From Montifringilla adamsi (taxonomy: Eukaryota; Chordata; Aves; Passeriformes; Passeridae): DNA of 64,000 bases. The DNA lies in NCBI GenBank assembly GCA_017590115.1, contig JAGGNK010007504.1:66001-130000 (forward strand). The letters run 5' to 3'. The position numbers were made by a program, and so were the translations under genes. A model generated the notes under the pieces. The model was not told the origin of the DNA. It saw nothing but the letters and a program-made list of their open reading frames with translations, and searched no databases. Of this stretch, positions 36,421-49,376 are shown in pieces; the stretch's first letter is position 1; each line of letters opens with the position of its first letter.

Positions 36421-37664
36421 TAGCCCAGAAAAAGCTTTGAAAAACAGAGAAGCATTTAAACATGTCTTATTTATAAATGAGCTATAATTTTTGGCTTAAA
36501 AAGGAGTACTGGAAGGGGAAAAAAAAAAGCGCTTATTGCCTGGACCAATAGGGCCAGCCTCCTCTTGTTAAACAATGCAAACATTTCTCCAGTCCCATTC
36601 ATCCACTGAGAAATACTGATCTTCAGAAAGCAGTGACAGATTATTATTAGTCATTCTGTTTTATGTCATCATAGGTCAATACTTCTAACAACACTCAAAA
36701 ACTAATTGAAATACAAGTCCCCATGTGCTTTATTCAAGATATACCACTAAACAAGAAAGTAGCTTTATTCTGAAGCTCAAATTTCTACCATATATTTTAA
36801 GAAATATTAAGAATTATTAAGCAATGTACTGACCTGTAAATGAAAAGGAGAATGGATACTTCTAGCAAAGCTTCAATTCATATAAAAGGTGTGCCTTTAC
36901 TGATGACTTCTTTGCATAGACTAATATGCTTATTTTCTCTCCCTAGTATGTTCTGTGAAAGTCCTATAACTTCTGTATGTAGAGAGCAGGGTATGAAATG
37001 AATTTATCTTACCCTTTTTCTTGACCATCACCAACAACTCCATATTATGCCAATTAAATCCACAATTTTGGAAAGCCCTGTTTTGTCTCATCCTGATTCC
37101 CAAGATCTTTTCACTACTCAATTTCCCCTCTTCAGATTAGATACCACACTCAATCAACAGTACTGAAGACCTGGCTACACCCTATGAAGATCTCTCACTT
37201 GCCTTCAACCAGAGATTCCTATTCTTGTGATGTCCCCTCCACACACACACTTCTAATTACTGTCTCTTTAGACAATAATTTACATAATCTCAGTATACTG
37301 TACAGCAGAAACTGTTTGCTACTAATTTTTTTAAGGCAATGACTACCACTCACTGGAAATACAGGCTGCATTTTTGTTTCTACAAATATTAGAGGCAACT
37401 CAAAACTTTTTCAAGATCTTATTGACATCTTACTCTTGATTTAGCTCCTAAATAAATACTTAGTAAGTTGCAACAATAGAACATTTACTGTTTTTCACAG
37501 CTGCACTTCAAATAAAGGAGACATTTGATTCTCCCTTGTCAAAAACATTTAAGTAAATTTGACAAGATTGTTATTAATTGTATTCATTTGATATTTCTCA
37601 TGCTGAAAAATAACACTGCATCAACAGATAAGGTGGTTCTTTTTATCTTTGGGTAGACTTAAGG

Positions 37665-40600
37665 AAATCAGAAGGCATGGTAAGTGGCAACAGCAGGAGC
37701 CACAACTTCGGCATATTCAAACGGCTCCAGGGAGCGCTGCGAACAGGGTGGGCAAAGAGGGCGGGGCACAGCAGTTTGCACGGCAGGATGTGCAGGAAGA
37801 GCTCAGTCCCCCTACTAGCTCCAGAGCTCAAGTGGTGGTCAAACGCCCTCTCAGGAGGAGCCTGGGTATGGTAACCACTCAGTGGGCTCTCATGCCCTCT
37901 GCAGTTGCCAGAAAGGATGTCTCAACACAGACAAAACATGCAGCCGTCCAAGTCTCAGGCTGCAGGGGGAGCCAGAGCCTGGCACTGTCATTGGACAGCA
38001 GTAGAGACAACAGCTGGGTGAGGTCTGATAAGGTGGGCGATCTGTTCAGCCTGGTGGTGGAGCTAAGAGAGGAGGTAGAAAGGTTAAGAAGTATCAGAGA
38101 CTGAGAAGGAGTTTGACTGGTGGAACCATGCTCTGGCCTCCCTGAGACAGGAGCAACCACCAGAAAATAAACCAGATCAAGAGGATCCTGTATCTTCCCC
38201 TTGCCAGGCTGAAGGCAGTAGATCAAAAGGGGTTAATGGAGGCAAGTCCTTCCTTGGGGAAACAAGTGAAAGCCCTTCCTGCCTACCTCACCCTCCCAGA
38301 TTCCTCTGGACAACAGGTGTGAGGTTCTGGTTGTTGAAGGATCTCACCAGGAAAGTTCCTAGCCTGGTTTGGCCCATAGATTACTACCCATTACTGGTCC
38401 TTCATGTTGGTGGCAATAAAGTAGCAACACATAGTCTGAGGGTGATGAAAAGAGACTTTAAGGCCCTGGAATGGTTGGTGACATATTGTGCAACATAGGT
38501 AATTTTCTCCTATATCCTTCCAGTTGCAGACAGAGACACTGGAAGAAACAGACAGACCCTGTCTATTAATACATGGCTCCATGGCTGGTATCACCACTAA
38601 AATATTGGTTTCTTTGGCAGTAGGGTGGCCTACATGGCACTGGGCTTGCTGGCATAAGGTGGAATTCACCTCTCAAAGGGGGAAGCGGATTGTCAGCCAG
38701 GACCTAGCAGGGCTTATTGATAGGACTTTAGATGTGATGGGGGAAGGGGACATCATCAGGTTTAACAGTGATAAGGTGTGGGACAACATCGGTAGGGTGA
38801 GTATGGTCAAATTACGGTCGAAGAAACGCCCAGAGCCTGGAGACAGATCTCAGGTCAGCAGGAGAGCAGCTGAAGGACAACACCAAGGAATTCCAGGCAC
38901 TCCAGCCAGTAAGCCAGCTTCATCAGGGGCCCAACTTAAATGCCTCTATGCAAACACACGCAGCATGGGGAATAAACACGAAGAATGAGAGACGTGCACA
39001 CACCTACGATCTTACTGTCATCATGAAAACATGGTGGGATGACTCCTATGACTGGAGTGCTGGAATGGAAGGATACAGGCTCTTTAGCCTGTATCAGGAA
39101 GGATGGACAGGGAAGACAAGGAGGCAGTGTTGCCCTCTATGTCAATGACCACTTAGAATGTACGGAGCTCTGCCCAAAGATGGATGAGGAGCTGACCGAG
39201 AGCTTATGGGTCAGGATTGAAGGGAGGACAGGGACAGGTGATTTTATAGTGGGGGTCTGCTACAGGCCACCTCACCAGAAAGATTGAGCCAATGAGGCCC
39301 TCTACAGACAGATAGGAGCAGCTTCATATTCACAAGCACTGGTGCTCATGGGAGACTTCAACCACCCCGACATCTGCTGGAGGGACAACACAACAGGGCA
39401 CAGGCAATCCAGGAGGTTCCAGGAATGTGTTGATGACAACTTCCTCCTCCAAGTGACAGAGGAGCCAACAAGGAGAGGTGCTATGCTGGACCTTGCTCTC
39501 GACAACAAGGAGGGGCTGGCGGGGAATGTGAAGCTCGATGGTAGGGTTCAAGATCCTTAGGGCAGCAAGGAGGGCACACAACAAGCTCACTGCCCTGGAT
39601 TTCAGGAAAGCAGACTTTGGTCTCTTCAGGGAGCGCCTTCATAGAGGTCCATGGGATAAAGCTCTGAAGGGACAAGAGGCTCATGAAAGCTGGTTGTTAT
39701 TCAAGGATCACCTCTTCCAAGCTCTGGAGTGATGCATCCCAATAAAGAGGATGTCGGGCAAAAATGCCAGAAGACACCAGCATGAGTGAACAAGGAGCTC
39801 CTGGACAAACTCAAACATAAAAAGGAAGCCAACAGAGGGTGGAAACAGGGACAAGTAGCCTGGGAGGAAGACAGAGAGATTGAGCATCCAGGGATCAGGT
39901 TAGAAGACCCAAAGCCCTGAGAGAATTAAACCTGGCCAGGGACATCAAGGGCAACAAGAAAAGCTTCTAAAGGTACATTGGTGATAAAAGGAAGACTACA
40001 GAAATATGGGCCCTTTCCAGAAGGAAACAGGAGACCTGCTTACCCAGAATATGTAAAAGGCTGAGGTACTCAATGACTTTTTTGCCTCAGTTTTCACCAG
40101 CAAGTGCTCCAGCCACACTGCCTGAGTTGCAAAAGGTAAAGGCAGGGACTAGGAGAATGAAGAACCACCCACTGTAGGAGAAGATCAGGTTCAAGGCTAC
40201 CTAAGGAACCTGAAGATGCCCAAGTCCATGGGACCTGATGAGATATATCCAAGGGTCCTGAGGGAACTGGCAGAGAAAGTGGCTAAGTCACTATCCATAC
40301 TATTTGAGAAGTCATCTCAGTCCAGCAAAGCTCCCACTGCCGGGAAAAGGGGAAAGCATAACCCTCATTTTTAAAATGGAAAAGCAGAAGACCCAGGGAA
40401 TTACAGGCCAGTCAGTCTCACCTCAGTCTTTGACAAGATCATGGAGCAGATCCTCCTGGAAACTATGCTAAGGCACATGTAAAATAAGGAGGTGACTGGT
40501 GACAGCCAACATGGCTTCACTAAGGGCAAATCATGCCTGACAAATTTGGTGACCTTCTATGACAGGGCTACAGCAGTGGTGGATGAGGGCAGGGTGACTG

Positions 40601-41754
40601 ATGCCATCTACCTGGAATTCTACAAAGCATTTGACACTGTCCCACACAGCATCCTTGTCTCTAAACTGCAGACATAGATTTGACAGATGGACCACTCAGT
40701 GCATAAAGAACTGCCTGGATGGTCACACTCAAAGAGTTGTGGTCAACGGCTCAATATCTAAGTGGAGACTGGTGACAAGTGACCTTCCTCAGGGGTTGGT
40801 ATTGGGACCAGCACTGTTTAACATCTTTTCTGGTGACATGGACAGTGGGATCAAGGGCACCTTCAGCAAGTTCACTGATGATATGGAGCTGTGTGGTGCA
40901 GTTGACACACTGGAGGGAAGGAATGCCATTCAGAGGGACCAGGAGAGGCTTGAGAGGTGGACTTGTAGGAACCTTATGAAGGTCAACAAGGCTAAGTGCA
41001 AGGTCCAGCACCTGGGTCCGGGCAATCCCAAGCACAAGTACAGGCTGGGCAGAGAATGGGTTGAGAGCGGCCCTGGGGAGAGACTTGGGGGTATTGGTTG
41101 ACAAGAAGCTCAACATGAGCTGGTAATGTGCACTTGCAGCCCAGAAAACCAACCCTGTCCTGGGCTGCATCCAAAGAGGAGTGGCCAGCAGGTCGAGGGA
41201 AGTGATTCTGTCCCTCTACTCTGCTCTGGTGAGACCCCACCTGCAGTGCTGCCTCCAGCTCTGGAGTCCCCAGCACAGAAAGGACATGGACCTGCTGAAG
41301 CAAGTCCAGAAGAGGCCACCAAGACGATTAGAGGGCAGGAGCACCTCTGCTATGAGGAAAGGCTGAGAGAATTAGGACTCTTCAGCCTGGAGAAGAGAAA
41401 GCTCCAGGGAGACCTTAGAGCAGCCTTCCAATAGCTGAAGGGAGCCTGCAACAAAGCCAGAGAAGGACTCTTTATCAGGGAGTGTAGCAATAGGACAAGG
41501 AACAAGGGCTTAAAGCTGAAAGAGGGTAGATCTAGATTAGATGTTAGGAAGGAAGTCTTCCCTGTGAGTGTGGTGAGGCCCTGGGACAAGTTGTCCAGAG
41601 AAGCTGTGTCTGCCCCATCCATGTTCAAGGCCAGGCTGGATGGGGCTTGAAACAACTTGTTCTAGTGGAAGGTGTCCCTGGCCATGGCAGGGGGTTGGAA
41701 CTAGATGGTGTTTAAGGTCCCTTTCAACCCAAACCATTCTATGATTCTATGAAA
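37665..41754 (+). mobile_element. Near-full-length CR1 LINE (about 4.1 kb), inactive
   Basis: This is an autonomous non-LTR retrotransposon copy. Order: ORF1 region with an SGNH-esterase-like piece (LVLHVGGN at about 38400, then broken); ORF2 endonuclease starting near 38937 (CLYANTRSMGNK, then LMGDFNHPDICWRD at about 39346); reverse transcriptase ([18 protein letters not shown] at about 40508, [20 protein letters not shown] at about 40868, where the catalytic DD pair is kept); then the 3' UTR. It ends at tctatgattctatga. Numerous frameshifts and stops break both ORFs. The block 41195-41620 is almost identical to 57780-58205. Confidence 0.92.
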
Positions 41755-44726
41755 TATTTTTTCGGAGTCAGAAGCTGGCAAAGAAAAAGACTAGAATATC
41801 CATATTGCACTCATGGATGGTTGGTGTGTTTGATAAAATGGAGATGATGACAAATCCTAAGAAACATACATACACTACTGCTAAATATTTTAAGAGACTT
41901 CAAGCTACGTGTCCATGTTGTTTTGGTTTTTTTTTAATTTAATACAATCCTATTTACCACCTTCACATAAACTGTTTTCATGAAAATGAGATCAGACAAA
42001 TTCACCCTGGAACCCTAGCTAAATCAGTCTCAGAACTGATAATAATAACATTCAGAATTTGTGACTCCACAGCAGATTCAAAAAGTGAAATACAGTTCCT
42101 TCAAAAGGATGGCAAAGTGCTGCCCACAGTATTACATATTGTCTGTATGATTTCAGTACATACTAGAAAAAAAAAATTCTCTATAAGGATTGAGATAATA
42201 AAGAGGCAGCATTCCAAAGTGAATTTGTTAAGAATAAGCACCACCAAATCAAAACAATTTTATTCCATAGAGCAACGTCTTGTGGACTACAAACTGAGTG
42301 TCATGTCTCAACTTTTTAATGGCTTTCTATATAGCTTCTCATAACAATTTCACTAACAAGCTGTAGAAGTATGCTCTAGACAAAAATACTGCAAGACTAC
42401 AGTATACCCTATTGTAAATCTTTCAAAATATCAGTTGTTCTTGGTAAAAATGGATGTACAGAACAGAGGTGAACAAAAGCAGCCTTCCAGAGCACTGCCT
42501 TAAGAACAATACCATAAAGTATTTGTCATTAACAACTTTTCATGTAACATAATTATTTTATTAATCTTAAGATCATAATGAGCTTTTGGTGTTGAGTGTT
42601 TGAGGCCCACAACTGCTTTTAAAAACAGAATAAAAATTTACACTTTTCTTGACTAAGTGGAATTATCTTTTTAAACAAAAGAAATTCTGTAAGAAGCAGC
42701 ACAAACTTTTTATTTATCTGAGAAAGAGCAATTGTAACAACATGAGAAAAGAGGTAAGCTCTACAGAAAGACAGCAATATGTTTATAACAGCTTGCAACA
42801 CAAATCTATCACCAAAGGAGCAGCTATATTCATATGACAGTAGTATACAACGTCATCTACAGTACTTTTCTGACTACTCATCCTTCTAAGTCTTTAAATA
42901 GAGTTGTATCTATGACTTAGGGTGGTACAACATCAAGACAAATGCAGACCAATTAGAATTCAGATTAAAAACATCAAAACCAAAGCTCAAAAATTATTAC
43001 TTATACAAAGATGATAGAAAGAAATGGTGCTGTTCAGTCTATAGAAGATTAGATAGTTGCAAGACACAATAACATTATTTGATATGTAAATGATTGCTAA
43101 AAATAAAAAAAATAAAAATCTATGTTAATTGTTTGTCCTTTCCCATTGGAAAGAAGTCAAGAAGTGTCATGCCTAACTGCAACAAAAATTATTCAGGCTA
43201 AGCATTAGAGGAAAATCTTTGCAGCACTAAGAATTTGAACAGGTTTCATGGCAAGAGTAAGGAAACTCCATTACTGACATTTTAACAAAAAAAAAAAATG
43301 AGATGGAAGTTATTCAGAGTGATACTGGTACATCTCATCCAACATGAGATTAAGAAGATGAGAAGCTCCCAAGCCCTTTACTGCTGTATTTTCTAAAATC
43401 ACAGAATCTTTCTCTGGAAATCTTTGCAACTTTTGTACTAGATATAAAGAAACTATTACTTATTTTGATCAACAGACTATACTGACATTCATTTTCAAAG
43501 AGCATAACTTGAAATTTAAACTTAAAGAGATAGCATATGAGACAAAGATCATACATTTGTGAGGTTTTGCAGGACATATTATATTTAATTTACACACACT
43601 CTTTGAATATTTTTCAGGGAAGGGCACCACCACTTTCTCCAGAGTTTTAAATGTCTCCTGAAAAACCTCAGCTTTGGCTGTTCCAGCTTAAAACTGCTGC
43701 ATTCAGAAGCATCCTTGCATAAAAAATATTAAGACTTGAAGAAAGAAACAAGAATGAATACATATTTTGGCCCTCTCAGAAAATATCTTTTAATAAATTT
43801 CTTCCACCTTTGTTCTGAATGACAGAGTGAGATGATAATTTTTCTTAACAAGTACCTCTGAGAGCACTGAAGTCTGTACTACAGATTTGAGAAGATTGCT
43901 AATTCTTCTTGCTAACCACTATACATGCAAGGACCAAGTGTAGAGAAATCTCCATGGAGAGGTCTTATAAATACCTAAGAAAATAAAAGCAATCTTTCCA
44001 AATTATTCAGAAAATAATAAAGTACCCATTAATAATTTCTGGAAGAAATACAACTTATTTCTGGAAAAGAGTACAAAATCATATAATTTCATAAGGGTTG
44101 ATACTATTTCTTACAGATGTTTTCCTAGAAGAACTATATGGAAACAGGATGGTAAATATATGAATTCTTCTCTTTGGAAAGCAATGGACTAAAAATATTG
44201 TGGAAGACTTTTCTCTATATAGATCTTTAGAAGTTGTCTTAGGTTAAAAAAAAATCCAATATTCCAGAGTATTGGGAAAGTAGAGCAAATGAATAAATGA
44301 ATAAAGGATTTTGATAAGTAATCCATCTAGGGTAATGGAGACCACAGAATATTTTATGAGCTCAACAGAAGTAAAATACATGTTAACTTCTTGTAGAGGA
44401 ATTTATAGAACTATTTTTTAAATTAAAGGAGATGATAGCAAGAAAACAGAGCAACTATTGTGTTTGCATAGCTAAAAATATAACAATTGCATAACAAAGA
44501 AAGGATAAAGTCCAGCTGAGAACTTTTGGATAAAACTTCAGCTGCTCTGGTACCTTTACTGGAACAGAAGTGAGGGAAAAAATTCTGTAGCAGGGAAATT
44601 TTACTCTGTTGAGTAAGTAAATAACCAACCAAAAGAAAAAATATACCTTCTGTCATCTCTCAAATAATTGCCTGAGTTGCAAACAAAACTTCTTCCTCTT
44701 TCAGATTCTGTTAATCAGATAGGTCT

Positions 44727-45142
44727 CATTCATAAAATGTCCTGAGTTGGAAGAGACCCACAAGGATCATTGAGTACAATTCCTGGTCCTGCACAGGACA
44801 CCCCAACAATCCCACCCTGTGCCTGAGATCATTGTCCAAACACTCCTTGAGCTCTGGCAGCCTTGGGGCTGTGACCACTGCCCTGGGGAGCCTGGTCCAG
44901 TGCCCAACCACCCTCCATGTGAAGAACCTTTTCCTAATATCCTGCCTAAACATCCTGACACAGCCACAGCCATCCCCTCAGGTCCTGTCACCGGACACTA
45001 AAGAGAAGAGATCAGAGCTGCCCCTTCCTCTTCTTCTCAGAAGGAAGCTGTAGACTGCAATGAGGTCTCCCTTCAGTCTCCTCCACAATGAACAAACCAA
45101 GTGACCTCAGCTACTCCTCATCAGTCTTGCCCCCAGGGTTTT
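44727..45142 (-). mobile_element. CR1 LINE 3' fragment
   Basis: On the minus strand it ends with gggtctcttccaactcagg (44760-44742). It contains the complement of the 3' UTR block aggttcttcacatgg and reaches the region of gaggagtagctgaggtcac at its 5' end. It abuts the next CR1 at about 45143. Confidence 0.9.
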
Positions 45143-45144
45143 TC

Positions 45145-48100
45145 ACAGAATCACAGCATCATTAGGGTTAGGAGGGACCTCTGGAGATCATCCAGTTCAA
45201 CCCCCCCTGCCAAAGCAGGGCCACCTGGAGCAGCTGACACAGGAACACATCCAGGTGGGTTTGGAATGTCTCCAAAGAGGGAGAGTCCACGACCTCCCCA
45301 GGCAGCCTGTTCCAGTGCTCTGCCACTCTCAATGGAAAGTTCTTCTGCATGTTGAGGTGGAACTTCTTGTGTTTTAGTTTATGGCCATTGCTCCCCATCC
45401 TGTCACTGGGCACCACTGAAAAGAGTCTGGCACCATCCTCTTAATGCCTACCTCTGAGATATTTATATGCAATAATGAGATCCCCTCTCAGTCTTCTCTT
45501 CTCCGGACTAACCAGGCCTAGCTCCTGAAGTCTCTTCTCATCAGAGATGCTCCAGATCCCTCATCATCTTTGTAACTCTCCACTGGACCCTCTCCAGGAG
45601 CTCCTTGTTTTTCTTGTATTGAGGAGCCCAAAACTGGACACAAGCACTCCAGATGTGGCCTCACTAGGGCCAAGTAGAAGGGGAGGATCACCTCCCAGAG
45701 CTGCTAGCCACACTCTTCCTGATGCATCCCATGATACCATTGGTCCTCCTGGCCCCAGGTTGCACTGCCAGCTCATATTCAACTTGTCATCCACCAAGAC
45801 TCCCAGGTCCTTCTCTACAGAGCTGCTCTCTGGTAGATCACACCCCAACCTGTGCTGGTACTTGGGGTTATTCCTCCCCAGGTGCAGGACCCTACACTTG
45901 CTCTTGTTGAACCTCATTAGGCTTCTCTCTGCCCAACTCTCCAGCCTATCAAGGCCCCACTGAATAGCAGCACAGCCTACAGGTGTATCAGCCACTCCCC
46001 CCAGTTTTGTATCAACAGCAAACTTGCTGAGGGTGCATTCTATCCCATTGCTCAGGTCACTGATAAAGAAGTTGGATAAGATTGGACCCAGTATTGATCC
46101 CTGGGGAACACGGTTGACTACATACCTCCAACTGGATTCTGCCATGCTGATCACGACGCTCTGAGCTCTGCCAGTCAGCCAGTTCTTGATCCACCTCACT
46201 GTCTGTATTGGGTCTGACTGAGATAGAGTTCATTTTCTCTTAGCAGCCCTCACAGTGCTGTGCTTTGCATTGGAAGCTGGAAAGGTGTTGAGAACACACC
46301 AGTGTTTTGGCTGCTGCTGAGCAGCACTGGCACAGCATCAGTGCTGTCTCTCAACATTCCTTCCCTTCCTTCCCTTCCCCCCCCCCACCAAGGGGCTGGG
46401 AGTGAGTAAGATCCTGGGAGGGGTCACAACCAGGCCAGCTGACCCAAATTAACCAAAGGGATATTCCATACCATGTGACATCAGCTCAGATATAAAGGCT
46501 AAGGGAGGGAAGCAGAACAGGTGGGTATTCTTTGTTCTATGTTTGCCTTCTGGAGTAACCACTATGCGTGCTGAAGCCCTGCTTCCTGGGAAGTGTCTGA
46601 ATATCGCTCACTGATGGGAAGTGGAGATTAACTTTTCCTCTTTGCTTATGCACACGCAAACTTTTTTTGCTTTAGTAAACTGCCTTATCTCAACCTATCA
46701 GTTGTTCTCCATCTTATTTCCTTGCCCCTGTCCCACTGGGGAGTGATAGAACAGTTTGATAGGTACCTGGTGCCCAGCCAAGGTCAAAACACTACACTAT
46801 CCATTCATCCAACCCACATTTCCTGAGTTAATCTACAAGGATGTTATGGGAGATGGTGTCAAAAGCCTTGATGAAGTCGAGGTAGACAACATCCACTGCT
46901 CTCCCCTCATTGACCCATCCTGCCATGCCATCACAGAAGGCTATCGAATTGGTCAAGCATGGTTTCCCCTTGGTGAATCCATGCTAATTACTCATTATGA
47001 CCTCCTTTTCTTTTACAGGCTTGTTGATGACCTCCAGAATGACCTGTTCAATCACCTTTCCAGGGATGGGGGGGAGGCTGACTGGCTCATAGTTTCTTGG
47101 GTCCTCCTTCTTGCCCTTTTTGAAGATGGGAGTAACATTGGCCTTCCTCCAATCATTGGGCACCTCTCTCATTCTCCACAACTTTTTCAAAGATGATGGA
47201 GAACCACAGAGTAGCAACAGTAACAACATCTGCCAGCTCCCTCATCACCCATAGGTGCATCATGGGCTCATGGATTTATGGGTGTTGAGTCTGTTTAGGC
47301 AATCTCTAACACAACCCTCTATGACCAGGGGAAGTTTCCTTTCTCTGGTCTTCCTCTCTTACCTCTGAGGTCTGCAACTCCTGAGAGTCATCCTCAGCAG
47401 TGAAGACTGAGGCAAAGAAGACATTCAGTAATTCCGCCTTCTCTGTATCTTCCATTACCAGGACACCCATTGGATTCAGCAGAGGCCCCACATTTTCCCT
47501 AATCTTCCTTTTGCTGCTGATATACTTGTAGAAGCTCTTCTTTTTATCCTTGATGTCCTTTGCCAGACTCAATTCAAAGTGGGCCTTGGCTTTCCTTGTC
47601 ATATCCCTGCATACCCTGACAACATTCCTATAGTCATCCCACATGGCCTGTCCCTTTTTCCACATCCCATAAATTTCTTTCTTGCGTTTGAGATTTGCTA
47701 GAAGCTCCCTGCTCATCCATGCACATCTGCCCCCTTTCCCTGATTTCTTGCTCATGGGGATCCATTGGTCTTCAGCTTGGAGGAAGTAGTGCTTAAATAC
47801 TGACCAGCTCTCTTGAACTCCCTTCTCTTCTAGAGCCCAATCCCATGGGATTCCTCTAAGCAGGTCCCTGAAGAGGCTGATGTTGGCTCTCCTAAAGTTT
47901 AAGGTTCTAGGTCTGCTAACTGTTTTTCTTCCCTCATGCAGAATCCTGAGTTCTACCATCTCATGGTCACTAAAGCCAAGGCTACCCCCAACCTTCACAT
48001 CTTCAACCAGTCCCTCCTGGTTTGTAAGTACAAGGTCCATCAACACACCTTTCCTTGTTGGATCCTCCACCACTTGCATCAAAAAGTTATCATCAATGAT

Positions 48101-49375
48101 CTGCAGGAACTTCCTGGACTATGTGTGCTGGGCCATGTTGACTCTCCAACAAATATCAGGGTGGTTTAAGCTCCCCGGGAGAACCAGGGCCTGTGACTGC
48201 GAGGCTATTTCCAGTTGCCCATAGAAAGCCTCATCAACTTCCTCTTCTTGATCAGGTGGCCTGTAGTAAACACCCACAACAATGTCACCTATATCAGCCT
48301 GTCCTTTAATTCTCACCCATAAACTCTCACCTCATTCATCTGTCCCTGGGTAGAACTCAATACATTCCAGTTGCTCTCTCACATAAAGATCAACTCCACC
48401 ACCTCGCTTCTCTGACCTGTCCTTTCTAAAAAGTACATACCCATCCACAACAACATTCCAGTCATGTGAACTATCCCACCATGCCTCTGTCATTGCAATG
48501 AGATCATGGCCCTGCAACCGCACATAGATTTCCAGTTCTTCCTGTTTATTACCTATGCTGCATGTGTTTGTATAGACACTTCAGAGAGGCAATCAGGCAT
48601 GCAGGTTCCCTAGAAGGGGTATAAGAGGATTCACCATAACCACTCTTGATGTGGCTTTTCCTTTGATCCTTACCTTGAGGGGCAGTCAAGGAACATCATT
48701 CACTGCAATGACTGGTATGACCTACTCCCCAGGAGGAAGCAATGGCATGAGTATTGCCACTTTGGACCCTATCCCCGAGTCCTTTGGTTTAAAGCCCATC
48801 TCACCAAATTGGCCAACCTGCTGCCAAAACTTCTCTTGCTCTTTTAAGACAGGTGGATCCCATCCCTCCCTAACAGGCTGCAATCATTAAAGCACAACCC
48901 ACTGTCATAAAAGCCAAAACCTTCTTGATGGCACCAGCCACAGAACCAGACGGATCTGCACTATGCGTCTGCTTCTGGCGATCCCCATTTCTCTGACCAG
49001 TAGGATAGATGAGAAGATGATTCGGGCACGGATGTTTTTCACCTGCCTTGCCAAGGCTTTATAGTCTTCCTTTATCCTACCTACTTTTTGGCTTGCAGCA
49101 TCATTTGTAGCCACATGAAAAAGTAATAGCAGGTAGTAGTCTGTACTCTTGACAAGTTGAGGCACTCTTGGCAACATCATGAATATCAGCCCCCAGTAGG
49201 CAGCATACCTCTCCCAGCTCTATCAGGCTGGCAGATGGGGGCCTCAGTGCCCCATAACAGAGAGTCACCCACTACGATCACTCAACATTTCCTTTCACAG
49301 TAACTACCATGCGCTGCTGGTGCAGGTTCCCTTTGTTGGCCTTGCTCATGGACATCTAGTCTTTACATCATATCT
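45145..49375 (-). mobile_element. Near-full-length CR1 LINE split by a solo LTR, inactive
   Basis: Minus-strand order: ORF1 SGNH-esterase part with the catalytic motif VVGDSLLWG at about 49285-49255 and FHVATNDAA at about 49120; ORF2 endonuclease (PTRKGVLMDLVLTNQEGLV, SLGFSDHEMVELRILHEG, 48082-47900); the linker KKEIYGMWKKGQAMWDDYRN; RT with VPQGSILGPILSNFFISDL and KFAVDTKLGG (FADD changed to FAVD); then the 3' UTR, ending at agaatcacagcatcatt. A 258-codon open stretch survives at 47306-48082. The LTR at 46204-46796 interrupts the RT codons between LTGRAQ and the upstream domain. Stops and shifts elsewhere make it dead. Confidence 0.9.
46204..46796 (+). mobile_element. Solo LTR (593 bp) nested in a CR1
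   Basis: It starts TGTATTGGGTCTGACTGAG and ends AAAACACTACA. It is flanked by CTGTC (46199-46203) and CTATC (46797-46801), a 5-bp target duplication with one change. U3 signals on the plus strand: TGACATCA (46476-46483, one base from a CRE) and TATAAA (46491-46496), then the tail agtaaactgccttatctcaacc. CR1 RT sequence resumes directly after it. It is a familiar avian LTR type. Confidence 0.88.
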
Positions 49376-49376
49376 T

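Noticed and set aside
41736..41754. ttctatga direct repeat as a satellite or regulatory array
   Set aside because: It is the normal short repeat at the CR1 3' terminus.
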